64,000 nt of DNA from an uncultured Paracoccaceae bacterium (GTDB lineage: Bacteria; Pseudomonadota; Alphaproteobacteria; Rhodobacterales; Rhodobacteraceae). The notes beneath the pieces were generated by a model. That model saw nothing but the letters and a program-made list of their open reading frames with translations. It was not told the DNA's origin and searched no databases. The DNA is taken from NCBI GenBank assembly GCA_947489445.1, contig CANLDN010000001.1, positions 1 to 64,000 on the forward strand, written 5' to 3'. Position numbers and translations under genes: made by a program. This document shows, in pieces, positions 17,601 to 24,128 of the stretch. Numbering within the stretch: position 1 is the stretch's first letter; the number at the start of each line of letters is the position of its first letter.

Positions 17601-18585
17601 TGATCGCCGCATTATTGGTCACCTGACCAAGGTCGTTCTCAAGGCTGATCCCGCGCGCGCCATTACCCTGCGTGGTGACGCTACCCGTATTCGTGACGAC
17701 AGCACCGACCCCGTTGGCACGAATACCTATGGAATTGTCGCCTTCTGTCGACACAGTACCTTCATTGATCACGACCGCATTTGCACCGTTTGCCTCAATG
17801 CCATCCGAATTCGCATTGGTCGTTGCCACAACACCGGTGGTCGTGTTGGTCACCCTCGCATCAGCGCCATTGGCCTGAATGCCATCCGAATTTGTGCCAA
17901 ACGTCGAAACGGCTTCCGCGTTTGTCACATCGGCATTCGCGTCATTTGCGACGATCCCCTCCGAAAGATCGCCGGTCGTGGACACAGACCCGCTATTGAT
18001 AACAGTCGCGTCAACGCCCCTGGCGTCTATACCGATCGACTGCACGCCTCCTGTCGTCACACTGCCGGTGTTATCAACCAGGTTATTCGATCCGGATGCA
18101 ATGATGCCATCAGCATTAATGCCAACTGTTTCGATGCTACCGCTATTGTTGATCGTAACGTTACCCGCCGCACCTGTTTGTACAATGATACCAAAACCGC
18201 TGTTGCCTTCCGTGCTTAAAGTACCGCTATTGGTGATGGTTGAGTCGCGGCTTCCCGACACAATACCAGAGTTATTTTCACCGCTCACATCAATTGTGCC
18301 GCCATTGTCGATGTTCTGGCCAGGGATGGCGTTTGCGTTGACCGCGTCGTCAGTGTCAACGATCAGACTGCCGCCCGCCTCAATCGTCAGGCTGTCACCC
18401 GCGGTATTCAGGACCACTGGCGCCGTCACCACCTCACCATCGGCGATGACCTGTTGCGCCATGGCGGGCTGATAGCTTAGCAGACCCAGCATCAATGCAA
18501 TGGGCGATACAAAGCGGGATGGTGCGACCGCGGCAAATGGCGTGGCCTGAGAGGCGTTCGAAAAATTAGGAAGCGTCGGTTTCAT
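14620..18585 (-). CDS. large repetitive autotransporter (type Va) surface protein
   Basis: 1321 residues. Signal peptide 1-43 (cleavage after PAMA). The passenger, about 45-1000, consists of some forty degenerate repeats of about 24 residues of the form ITTTG..S.GI...G..A.V.N.G, the pattern of a beta-helix. It is rich in Gly, Thr, Asn and Asp and nearly free of Lys and Cys. The beta-barrel, about 1045-1321, begins near VWAGVFGEAGTYG and ends SLNISFKF with the terminal Phe needed for outer-membrane insertion. No protease triad or RGD is visible, so an adhesin or surface fibre is the best guess. A GGAT-type binding site precedes the start. It is convergent with the ECF/anti-sigma pair. Confidence 0.9.
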   Translation of the reverse strand: MKPTLPNFSNASQATPFAAVAPSRFVSPIALMLGLLSYQPAMAQQVIADGEVVTAPVVLNTAGDSLTIEAGGSLIVDTDDAVNANAIPGQNIDNGGTIDVSGENNSGIVSGSRDSTITNSGTLSTEGNSGFGIIVQTGAAGNVTINNSGSIETVGINADGIIASGSNNLVDNTGSVTTGGVQSIGIDARGVDATVINSGSVSTTGDLSEGIVANDANADVTNAEAVSTFGTNSDGIQANGADARVTNTTTGVVATTNANSDGIEANGANAVVINEGTVSTEGDNSIGIRANGVGAVVTNTGSVTTQGNGARGISLENDLGQVTNNAAITTGGTDSDAIVVVGDDAEVDNTNAILTTGADSDGINVTGDRAQIDSAEPGSITTQEDGSRGIFLDGDFGQVTNGAAITTGGANADAIVVVGEDADVNNTNAILTTGADSDGVNVTGDRAQIVNDETAGITTQGDGSRGIALAGTDGVVTNDGAITTGGAGAAGIEASGERHVITNNNTINTTGANSSGIVTRGANANVTNDGGIATTGTESHGISTGGNASTIVNTNTITTEGEGASAIRIFGGGTRVTNDADLTTTGADAAAILASGGKPTVVNNNNVQTTGDGSAGVRTVGSEATVTNNGLIDTDGAGSIGVVGTGNKTNVRNFAEGTIATAGAASHGIEIGGTESRANNNGLIATTGDNAFGIFAQGNDAAVTNNNAITTGGGFADGINVAGNSAAVLNTADANITTTSDNANGIVAGGIGVDVDNLGIITLNGGFGAGIVATGADADVLNAVGATIIGVGDGAEGIVVGGSAEAEQSDNAIVVNDGRIETSGSDANGMRVNGTQATIANTGAILTGALGDATLAGGSHGIQSLGDNSIVNNGGTVTTNGENSHGIVANGALSAITNDAFVVTTGVGSDAAVVAGDQSRIINNGNLITIGDGLAAAIRGGDGDQFATLADGQTIVGVIDLGAGAGDALAVQEGSLPEDISWRVSTFGVEAFDVDDSFDAQFVTFGENQTDVMVFEMTGPSVLNETTAALTDGARRAIDDNAGTAGVWAGVFGEAGTYGDDGAALAYSQELAGLMAGYEGTFNGRDMGFVAGVTTSEIETDVTSSTLSGESFFGGVYYTVPGSEGKYTINLLAGAQSYDSERLVLDTSILDGLETATATMDSTFVSASITASGYFRELGVFELRPSAALNYTASFFDAYEETGTTGSNLSVDSRLAQTFRSRHQLALGYTAGRFDAEMRGGIDGRLSIEDDFEARTSLGDQISDPFTFAPEDSDTFLAGFVGARATFAQSQGLSLIGDVEYQFGQNDAEAVAASLNISFKF
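17218..17680 (-). repeat. two tandem 231-bp repeats inside the autotransporter passenger
   Basis: Passenger residues about 302-378 and 379-455 are two copies of a 77-residue unit. Both contain TTQ..G.RGI, GQVTN.AAITTGG, DAIVVVG.DA and NTNAILTTGADSDG. A third copy begins at TTQGDGSRGI and then diverges. The DNA is similar enough for homologous recombination to add or remove units. Confidence 0.75.
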
Positions 18586-18749
18586 TACTTTATCCAGTGT
18601 TTATCATTTTCATTGCGCCGCAGCGTTTGACGCGGCTCACCACGGTGACGCGCGGGCAAGGGGTTTTATTCTCGGGAAGTCAAAAAAGACTGGTTATGCG
18701 CATCGCCCACGGACGGGCGGGTTACATTTTCTATGTGGCGCGACCCCCG

Positions 18750-19796
18750 CTAATGTGCATCGGCACGCGCGCCGTAAGCAACAGGCGACGCCCCAAAAAC
18801 AAATGGCAAAACGGCCCAGGCGCACACAAAACGTTCCAAAGCTTTGCCAATCATCACGGGCCCCCTGCGCCATGCAAACGGCAACAGGGCAACGCCCGCT
18901 GCCATGCTGACGGTGCCCAGAACCATGTTCCGGTTGACGCGCATCACGACACGCACAAGGTTTCCCAGACGACTGCCGTGATAACCCAGACGGCGATGCA
19001 GCCGGGCCACCTGATAGGCCGAAATCTGATTGCGCAAACTGCGCGCCATCCGGTAACGCAAGGTGGCGCGTACACCATCCCAGTTTTCAAAAACCACAGC
19101 ATCAGGCACCCAGGCCGCAACCCAGCCACAGGTCCGCTCGGCGCGCAAAAAGAACTCCAGATCTTCTGCGCCGCTTTCATTGAAGGCGGGGTCAAAACGC
19201 AATCCGGGGCCATGCCTTGGGTCGAACACGCGGCGGTGCAATGCATAATTGCCAGTCGACATCACAGCAGGACGTGCCCCGCGCGAGTTTGTGGGCAACT
19301 GACGCGGTGCCAGAAACGGGCTCAGCGTGTCGTCATAGACATAGCGGCATGGGGCCATCAACACAGGCCCACGCATTGTCTCAAACGCCGCGATAAAGCG
19401 GGCCAGCCAATCATCTGCGACCCATTCATCATCATCGACACCGATGAACCAATCCGCACCGCGCGCAACAGCCTTATCCAAGGCGCGGTTGCGCGCATGG
19501 ACCAGACCGATCTGCGGCTCGTGCACCACCGTCACTGGAAACTGTCCGGACAAACCGACCAGCGCTTTGGTCGCGGTCGGCACGTCGTTATTGTCCACAA
19601 CAAGAATACCCACATCATAAGCCGACGGAATTTGTTGTTCGCCAATACTGTCGATCAGGCGACGCAGCAGCGCATTGCGCTGCCGCGTGCATACCCCGAT
19701 CACAATGCGCGGTCTGGCACGGTGCATTCTCGCGTCATCCGCCATCTTTGCAGCCAGGAATGCGGTCCAACTCTCAGGACGCTCCGCTGTCATCAT
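18750..19796 (-). CDS. family 2 glycosyltransferase with C-terminal membrane segments
   Basis: 348 residues. A GT-A fold opens with IVIGVCTRQRNALLRRLI, then VDNNDVPT, a VDDDEWV metal-binding DxD-type motif, a FNESGAEDLEFF stretch carrying the probable catalytic base, and hydrophobic stretches near the C-terminus (MAAGVALLPFA; AWAVLPFVFGASPVAYG). The acceptor is unknown; surface polysaccharide or glycoprotein synthesis is likely. The start at 19796 (MMTAERPES) overlaps the end of the upstream small membrane protein by 23 bases; a later start at MADDARMHR is possible. Neighbours suggest it could modify the surface, including the adjacent autotransporter, but there is no direct evidence. Confidence 0.85.
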   Translation of the reverse strand: MMTAERPESWTAFLAAKMADDARMHRARPRIVIGVCTRQRNALLRRLIDSIGEQQIPSAYDVGILVVDNNDVPTATKALVGLSGQFPVTVVHEPQIGLVHARNRALDKAVARGADWFIGVDDDEWVADDWLARFIAAFETMRGPVLMAPCRYVYDDTLSPFLAPRQLPTNSRGARPAVMSTGNYALHRRVFDPRHGPGLRFDPAFNESGAEDLEFFLRAERTCGWVAAWVPDAVVFENWDGVRATLRYRMARSLRNQISAYQVARLHRRLGYHGSRLGNLVRVVMRVNRNMVLGTVSMAAGVALLPFAWRRGPVMIGKALERFVCAWAVLPFVFGASPVAYGARADAH

Positions 19797-19995
19797 CGTC
19801 ACCCGCCAGAACAGCAGCGCCAACCAGCACCGCGATAATCGTCGCCGGGATGACCCAGCTTGGTACACTCCCCGACGGTTCTTCTGGGGTCATGATCACC
19901 GGCGCAGTTTCGACAATCGCATCGGCAAGGCCGCCCGCATATGCAGCAACCGCCGCGACCATGACGGTCCCAAAAATCGTGAAAAACAGTTTCAT
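19774..19995 (-). CDS. small exported or membrane protein coupled to the glycosyltransferase
   Basis: 73 residues: a signal-peptide-like N-terminus (MKLFFTIFGTVMVAAVAAYAGG), a short acidic/proline linker, then a second hydrophobic segment (WVIPATIIAVLVGAAVLAG) ending in DDDDSGAS. The start at 19995 has AAGGAT nine bases upstream, better than the longer reading. From memory, short proteins of this layout are frequent in Rhodobacteraceae, without known function. It precedes and overlaps the glycosyltransferase gene. Confidence 0.75.
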   Translation of the reverse strand: MKLFFTIFGTVMVAAVAAYAGGLADAIVETAPVIMTPEEPSGSVPSWVIPATIIAVLVGAAVLAGDDDDSGAS

Positions 19996-20263
19996 AAGTT
20001 CGATCCTTCGTTCGTTTTCGTGTTGCGGCAGACCGATACGCACATCTGTGCAGCGATCTCCGGTATGAATTGGGTGCTCACACTGATCACGGCATGGGCC
20101 ACGACAAGGGATCAATGCCGCAGCCGAAAAGGCCCCAAGACGTTACTCCTTTGGTCATGTTCATCTGCCGTGTTCCTTTGATAGCCCGATGAGGTTGGAC
20201 AGGCGCTGCATCGAATCAGGCAGCGCGCATCAGAACTGACGCTAGGGCAAGCGCGTGTGCGCC

Positions 20264-20288
20264 ATCGTTTGAGCGAACGTGGTATTTT
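20264..20288 (+). repeat. right copy of the 25-bp direct repeat
   Basis: ATCGTTTGAGC, then G, then AACGTGGTATTTT, matching 11086-11110 at 24 of 25 positions. A partial second copy (GAACGTGGTA) follows at once at about 20295-20304. The region 19996-20598 (603 bases) carries no ORF I accept; it holds this repeat and the operator-like motifs listed next. Confidence 0.7.
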
Positions 20289-20355
20289 TCGCGCCGAACG
20301 TGGTAAATACGTGCCTTGGGGGATGAATGCGCTTCGGTGTCGACGGGTTTGCATT

Positions 20356-20537
20356 GGTTAACGCACCCACAGCGCACGCTGCATTAACCCGGCAAATTCC
20401 ATACATATATGCGCATGGTTTGCGCATGGTTTCTGCATGGAATGCAGCAACAGAATTTCGACGTGTTTTCAAAGGTTAACGCAAGCAATGAACCGTGTTT
20501 GGGTTAGCGCACAAGTTAGGCGAACCGCGCATTAACC
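20356..20537. promoter_or_regulatory. cluster of five GGTTARYGC half-sites upstream of gap2
   Basis: Direct copies are at 20356-20364, 20474-20482 and 20502-20510 (GGTTAACGC twice, GGTTAGCGC once). Inverted copies (GCATTAACC) are at 20381-20389 and 20529-20537, forming two inverted pairs. Between them lie a tandem 11-mer GCGCATGGTTT twice (20411-20432) and a perfect palindrome CTGCAT-GGA-ATGCAG (20433-20447). The same GGTTAACGC occurs upstream of gap1, so one regulator probably serves both. Confidence 0.5.
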
Positions 20538-20598
20538 AAATCCGTTTAGAACGCGGACAGATTTTGCCATTTCCGGCCCACCCCGCTAGACCTGCACC

Positions 20599-20742
20599 AT
20601 GACCAATACCATCGCCATCGGCCTCGGCCTTGTGATCATCGGCTTCGTCGCGCTCGATATTTTCGTGATCGAGGCGGATATGATCATCTTCCTGATGCGC
20701 AAGCTGGTCGCCCTGACCGAGTACCTCGCCTTTTGGCGGTGA
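20599..20742 (+). CDS. 47-residue membrane protein upstream of gap2
   Basis: The sequence begins MTNTIAIGLGLVIIGFVALD, a single membrane span, followed by an amphipathic helix rich in Phe/Leu/Arg and ending AEYLAFWR-like (TEYLAFWR). It is short, but its composition is that of a real small membrane protein. It is in the same orientation as gap2, 81 bases before it. I recall similar mini-ORFs beside GAPDH genes in related bacteria; function unknown. A weak A/G-rich start region (CTAGACCTGCACC) gives no strong binding site. Confidence 0.65.
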   Translation: MTNTIAIGLGLVIIGFVALDIFVIEADMIIFLMRKLVALTEYLAFWR

Positions 20743-20786
20743 AACTGATACGCCATCAACTGTTGACCTTTGGTCATAAATCGCAA

Positions 20787-20800
20787 TGTTAGCGCCAACA
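20787..20800. promoter_or_regulatory. CceR/LacI-like operator at gap2
   Basis: TGTTAGCGCCAACA fits the TGTTANCGNTAACA shape with one mismatch. It sits 24 bases before the gap2 start, a position suited to repression. The gap1 gene has related sites. Confidence 0.55.
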
Positions 20801-20823
20801 TTCATCGATCAGGAGGACGTATC

Positions 20824-21825
20824 ATGGCCGTCAAAGTCGCCATCAACGGATTTGGCCGGATTGGCCGCAACGTATTGCGCGCCATCATCGAAAGCGGACG
20901 CACAGATATCGAGGTCGTCGCCATCAACGATCTTGGCCCGGTCGAAACCAATGCCCACCTGTTACGGTTCGACAGCGTCCATGGCCGTTTCCCGGCCACC
21001 GTCACCACAACCGAAACCACCATCGACGTAGGCCGTGGGCCGATGGCCGTGACAGCCATCCGCAACCCTGCCGAACTGCCATGGGCCGATGTTGATATCG
21101 TTCTGGAATGCACAGGCATCTTTACCAGCAAAGAAGCCTGCCAGGCCCATCTCGACAATGGATCATCGCGCGTGCTGATCTCGGCGCCGGGCAAAAATGC
21201 AGACAAAACAATCGTCTACGGCGTAAATCATGATGTGCTGACCAGCGACGACATCGTCGTCTCCAACGCGTCCTGCACCACCAACTGCCTGTCACCCGTG
21301 GCCAAGGTTCTCAACGACGCCATCGGCATCACCAAAGGCTTCATGACCACGATCCACAGCTACACCGGCGACCAACCCACGCTGGATACCATGCACAAGG
21401 ATCTCTACCGCGCCCGCGCGGCAGCCCTGTCCATGATCCCGACTTCAACCGGCGCGGCCAAGGCCGTCGGCCTCGTCCTGCCCGAGTTGAATGGCAAGCT
21501 CGACGGCGTTGCAATCCGGGTTCCAACGCCCAATGTCTCGGTCGTGGACCTGACATTCGAGGCAACAAAAGCCACCACGGTGGATGAGGTCAACAACGCA
21601 ATCATCGCCGCCGCTGACGGCCCGCTCAAGGGCGTGCTGGGCTACACCGACCTGCCCATGGTCAGTTCCGACTTCAACCACGACCCACATTCATCCATCT
21701 TCCACCTTGACCAAACCAAGGTGCTGGACGGCAACATGGTGCGGATCCTGACTTGGTATGACAACGAATGGGGCTTCTCTAACCGTATGGCCGACACCGC
21801 GGTCGCCATGGGCAAGCTGATCTAA
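20824..21825 (+). CDS. gap: glyceraldehyde-3-phosphate dehydrogenase, predicted NAD-dependent paralogue
   Basis: 333 residues, the same length as the paralogue at 9627. NAD fold [10 protein letters not shown], catalytic Cys151 in SNASCTTNC, and [13 protein letters not shown]. Here Asp36 is kept (AINDLG), the usual determinant of NAD use, and the canonical 187-188 positions are Thr-Met (TLDTMH). This is the likely glycolytic enzyme. The start at 20824 has AGGAGG upstream; an upstream ATG is inside the operator region. It is followed by a clean terminator, so it forms its own unit, perhaps with the 47-residue protein before it. Confidence 0.94.
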   Translation: MAVKVAINGFGRIGRNVLRAIIESGRTDIEVVAINDLGPVETNAHLLRFDSVHGRFPATVTTTETTIDVGRGPMAVTAIRNPAELPWADVDIVLECTGIFTSKEACQAHLDNGSSRVLISAPGKNADKTIVYGVNHDVLTSDDIVVSNASCTTNCLSPVAKVLNDAIGITKGFMTTIHSYTGDQPTLDTMHKDLYRARAAALSMIPTSTGAAKAVGLVLPELNGKLDGVAIRVPTPNVSVVDLTFEATKATTVDEVNNAIIAAADGPLKGVLGYTDLPMVSSDFNHDPHSSIFHLDQTKVLDGNMVRILTWYDNEWGFSNRMADTAVAMGKLI

Positions 21826-21849
21826 GCAACCATAAATCATGGTTAACAG

Positions 21850-21877
21850 GGCCGATCTGAAAGGGTCGGCCTTTTTT
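21850..21877 (+). terminator. intrinsic terminator after gap2
   Basis: GGCCGA (21850-21855) pairs with TCGGCC (21866-21871) around a 10-base loop, followed by six T residues. Confidence 0.8.
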
Positions 21878-22010
21878 GTAGGCAAACTGTTAACCCGGCC
21901 ATGCATAACTTGCATGGCGCTCTGCAGTTTTCGCGCCTTGTTCTGCACCGCAGCATCGCTAAATGATGGATCAAGACAAACCAACGCGATGACTTAAAAG
22001 GAGCACGCAA

Positions 22011-22169
22011 ATGACCGCACTGAACACCGTTCGCACCGCAATTGAAAAGCGCGTGGCCTATTCCCGCCTCAAGCGTGAACTGCGCAGCATGCCACAAGAC
22101 GTGGCGATTGATCTGGGCATGTTCCGCGAAGATGCGGCCAAGGTTGCTGCAAAAGCGATTTACGGCTAA
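22011..22169 (+). CDS. DUF1127-type small basic protein
   Basis: 52 residues: an Arg/Lys-rich N-terminal half (VRTAIEKRVAYSRLKRELR) followed by MPQDVAIDLGMFREDAAKVAAKAIYG. This is the YjiS/DUF1127 layout, a short basic helix and a D-L-G-I/M turn. Members in alphaproteobacteria are linked to RNA turnover and stress or phosphate adaptation. A strong AAGGAG site lies 8 bases before the ATG. It stands alone between two terminators, so it has its own promoter in 21878-22010. Confidence 0.85.
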   Translation: MTALNTVRTAIEKRVAYSRLKRELRSMPQDVAIDLGMFREDAAKVAAKAIYG

Positions 22170-22193
22170 ACCGCTCTGAATACGTTGAAAAAC

Positions 22194-22219
22194 AGCCGCG
22201 CCTTCGGGGGCGGCTTTCT
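22194..22219. terminator. bidirectional intrinsic terminator
   Basis: AGCCGC and GCGGCT pair around an inner CC/GG pair and a TTCG tetraloop. T-rich runs lie on both sides (TTTCTT on plus, GTTTTT on minus), so the hairpin serves both the DUF1127 gene and the convergent hydrolase gene. Confidence 0.75.
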
Positions 22220-22992
22220 TATTTCAGGACCCTGTCAAGGAACATATCGATCCGGCCCTGATACCCCGCCTGCCCTGCCAGGTTGTTATGCGTGGCGCCA
22301 TCAATGGCATGAAATGTCACATCCAACCCGGCCCGATCCACCAGCTCCGCCAGACGCTGACCGGCGGCCATCGGGATCAGCTGGTCAGCCGTTCCATGCT
22401 GCACCAGCACGGGCGCCGAAACGCGCGGGACCAACGCTCCTGAATTCCACTTTTGCACACCCGGCATCCAGCATGCCGGCAACCACGACGCCCGCGTCAT
22501 CAGCGCGCACATCGTCACATAAGGCGCGTCCAACACAATCGCGGCCACCTGACGCTCCGCCGCCACATGCAGCGCGAGGCCCGTTCCCATCGAAAAGCCA
22601 TGCACCACAATCGGCCCATCATGCTGCGCATCCAGCCAATCATACGCCGCCAATGCATCCGCCTTCAGGCCCCATTCCGACGGCTTACCAGGAATGCCGC
22701 CGCCGCCGGGGTATTCCATCGCGGCGATGGTCCGGTCCGCATTGACATGGGCCTCCAACGTAAAGGTGAAGTAAGCCAGGGCGCCACCATTTCCCATAAA
22801 AAACAGGACCGCAGCATCATCCGATCCTTCAGCAACAGCCATGGCAATGTTGCGGTCTGTGACCACATCCTGCCGGAAACCCGGTGCATCAAATGGATCA
22901 GGTCCAAAGGGGTAAATGAATTGCGGATGCGCAAAAACCATCAACGTCGCGTAAATCAAATAAGCGGCAACCATCATCCAAAACCAGTTCAA
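22219..22992 (-). CDS. membrane-anchored alpha/beta hydrolase
   Basis: 257 residues. An N-terminal membrane anchor (residues about 3-22) is followed by a serine hydrolase domain. VLFFMGNGG forms the oxyanion region, GFSMGTG carries the nucleophile Ser, and HGTADQLIP and ATHNNLAG supply the Asp and His. The YPGGGG turn resembles the ABHD13/YfhR group, whose substrates are mostly unknown. The gene overlaps the end... its ATG sits on the coaD stop (ATGA), so it is translated from the coaD transcript. Confidence 0.85.
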   Translation of the reverse strand: MNWFWMMVAAYLIYATLMVFAHPQFIYPFGPDPFDAPGFRQDVVTDRNIAMAVAEGSDDAAVLFFMGNGGALAYFTFTLEAHVNADRTIAAMEYPGGGGIPGKPSEWGLKADALAAYDWLDAQHDGPIVVHGFSMGTGLALHVAAERQVAAIVLDAPYVTMCALMTRASWLPACWMPGVQKWNSGALVPRVSAPVLVQHGTADQLIPMAAGQRLAELVDRAGLDVTFHAIDGATHNNLAGQAGYQGRIDMFLDRVLK

Positions 22993-23483
22993 ATAGCGAA
23001 CCGTTCAGTGAGCGCAGCTTTCACGGGGGGCGTTACAAATTTGGACACGTCACCGCCAAGCCGGGCAATCTCCTTGACCAGCTTGGATGCAATCGCCTGG
23101 TTCTTGGCATCAGCCATCAAAAAGACTGTTTCGATCGAGTTATCAAGTGAACGATTCATCCCAACCATTTGAAATTCATACTCAAAATCTGCCACAGCAC
23201 GCAGACCGCGGATAATGACCCCCGCCCCCACATCACGGGCACAGTCGATCAAAAGGTTCTCAAACGGATGCACCACAACCTCGCATCCCATGGCTTCACC
23301 CAACGGGACACATTCCGCTTCAATCATGGCAACACGTTCTTCGAGCGTGAATAACGGCCCCTTATCACGGTTGATCGCTACACCGATCACCAAACGGTCC
23401 ACCAACGAACAGGCGCGACGAATGATATCGATATGGCCATGCGTCACCGGATCAAACGTGCCGGGGTAAAGTCCTACGCGCAT
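22989..23483 (-). CDS. coaD: phosphopantetheine adenylyltransferase
   Basis: 164 residues. Fourth step of coenzyme A synthesis, joining AMP to 4'-phosphopantetheine. The nucleotidyltransferase motif GTFDPVTHGHIDII is at about 8-21, with RGLRAVADFEYEFQMVGMNR in the middle (substrate contact Arg) and a C-terminal VSKFVTPPV. The start at MRVGLYPG (23483) gives the family N-terminus; four upstream residues are optional. It is the first gene of a pair with the membrane hydrolase. Confidence 0.96.
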   Translation of the reverse strand: MRVGLYPGTFDPVTHGHIDIIRRACSLVDRLVIGVAINRDKGPLFTLEERVAMIEAECVPLGEAMGCEVVVHPFENLLIDCARDVGAGVIIRGLRAVADFEYEFQMVGMNRSLDNSIETVFLMADAKNQAIASKLVKEIARLGGDVSKFVTPPVKAALTERFAI

Positions 23484-23565
23484 GGCGCACCTCATTATTC
23501 AAAACCTCCGCCCCACGCAACAATAGTACGGCACGGATTGCAAGGCCCTGAGATTACTGGACAAC

Positions 23566-23626
23566 GTCAATCATATCTTCAAATGTCGGAAGGTAGCAGC
23601 GTTTAAGGCAACGACAGTGCATTGAC
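23566..23626 (+). ncRNA. weak SRP-RNA-like motif, unconfirmed
   Basis: GGAAGGTAGCAGC at 23588-23600 equals the conserved tetraloop and 3' strand of bacterial 4.5S RNA (GGAAGGnAGCAGC). It is flanked by CTTCAAATG/CGTTTAAGG (8 of 9 pairs with wobbles) and GTCAAT/ATTGAC. The 5' strand of the Ffh site (GGTCAGG) is not present; AATGTC stands in its place. It could be a decayed copy or chance. It lies in the 171 bases between coaD and the CBS gene. Confidence 0.25.
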
Positions 23627-23654
23627 CCGGGACATATCTGTTCTGTTAAAGTGC

Positions 23655-24089
23655 CTAATGCCCCATAATCATGCCCTCAAGGGCATCCTTTTCCATGGCT
23701 AGCTCTGCCAAACGCGCCTTGACCGCGTCACCGATGGAAATCAGACCGATCATCTTGCCATCCTCCATCACTGGCACGTGGCGAAAACGGCCTTCGGTCA
23801 TCATCTCCAGCACGTCCAGCGCGCTGTCAGACGGTTTGCACGTCACCAGCTTGGCCGTCATCATCCCGCTGACTGGCTCGTCCAGACAGGTTGTACCCCG
23901 TTTGCCCATTTCGCGCACGATATCGCGTTCCGACAAAATCCCGTCAAGCGCTACGCCGTCCGATGATACCACGACCGTCCCGATCCGCTTGGCGGACAAT
24001 ATCTTGACCGCATCGCGCACATGATCGGTCGGCTTGACCGAAATCACGCCGACATCGGCTTTTGATTTGAGAATTTGGGAAACGATCAT
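23655..24089 (-). CDS. CBS-domain protein
   Basis: 144 residues formed by two CBS repeats (about 8-65 and 75-135). Each ends with the typical I-G-T-V-V and H-V-P-V motifs (IGTVVVSSD; FRHVPVMEDGKMIGLISIGD). Such pairs bind adenine nucleotides and tune partners, but no effector domain is attached. AAGGAG lies before the ATG. It is the only gene between the coaD pair and the LysR regulator on this strand. Confidence 0.9.
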   Translation of the reverse strand: MIVSQILKSKADVGVISVKPTDHVRDAVKILSAKRIGTVVVSSDGVALDGILSERDIVREMGKRGTTCLDEPVSGMMTAKLVTCKPSDSALDVLEMMTEGRFRHVPVMEDGKMIGLISIGDAVKARLAELAMEKDALEGMIMGH

Positions 24090-24128
24090 CGGCGGGCTCC
24101 TTGAGGTTGCTCCGGGATCTTTAGCGTC

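Noticed and set aside
14620..18585. Regular short repeats resembling a CRISPR-like array
   Set aside because: The period is a multiple of three, the repeats are degenerate and they encode one continuous protein with signal peptide and barrel.
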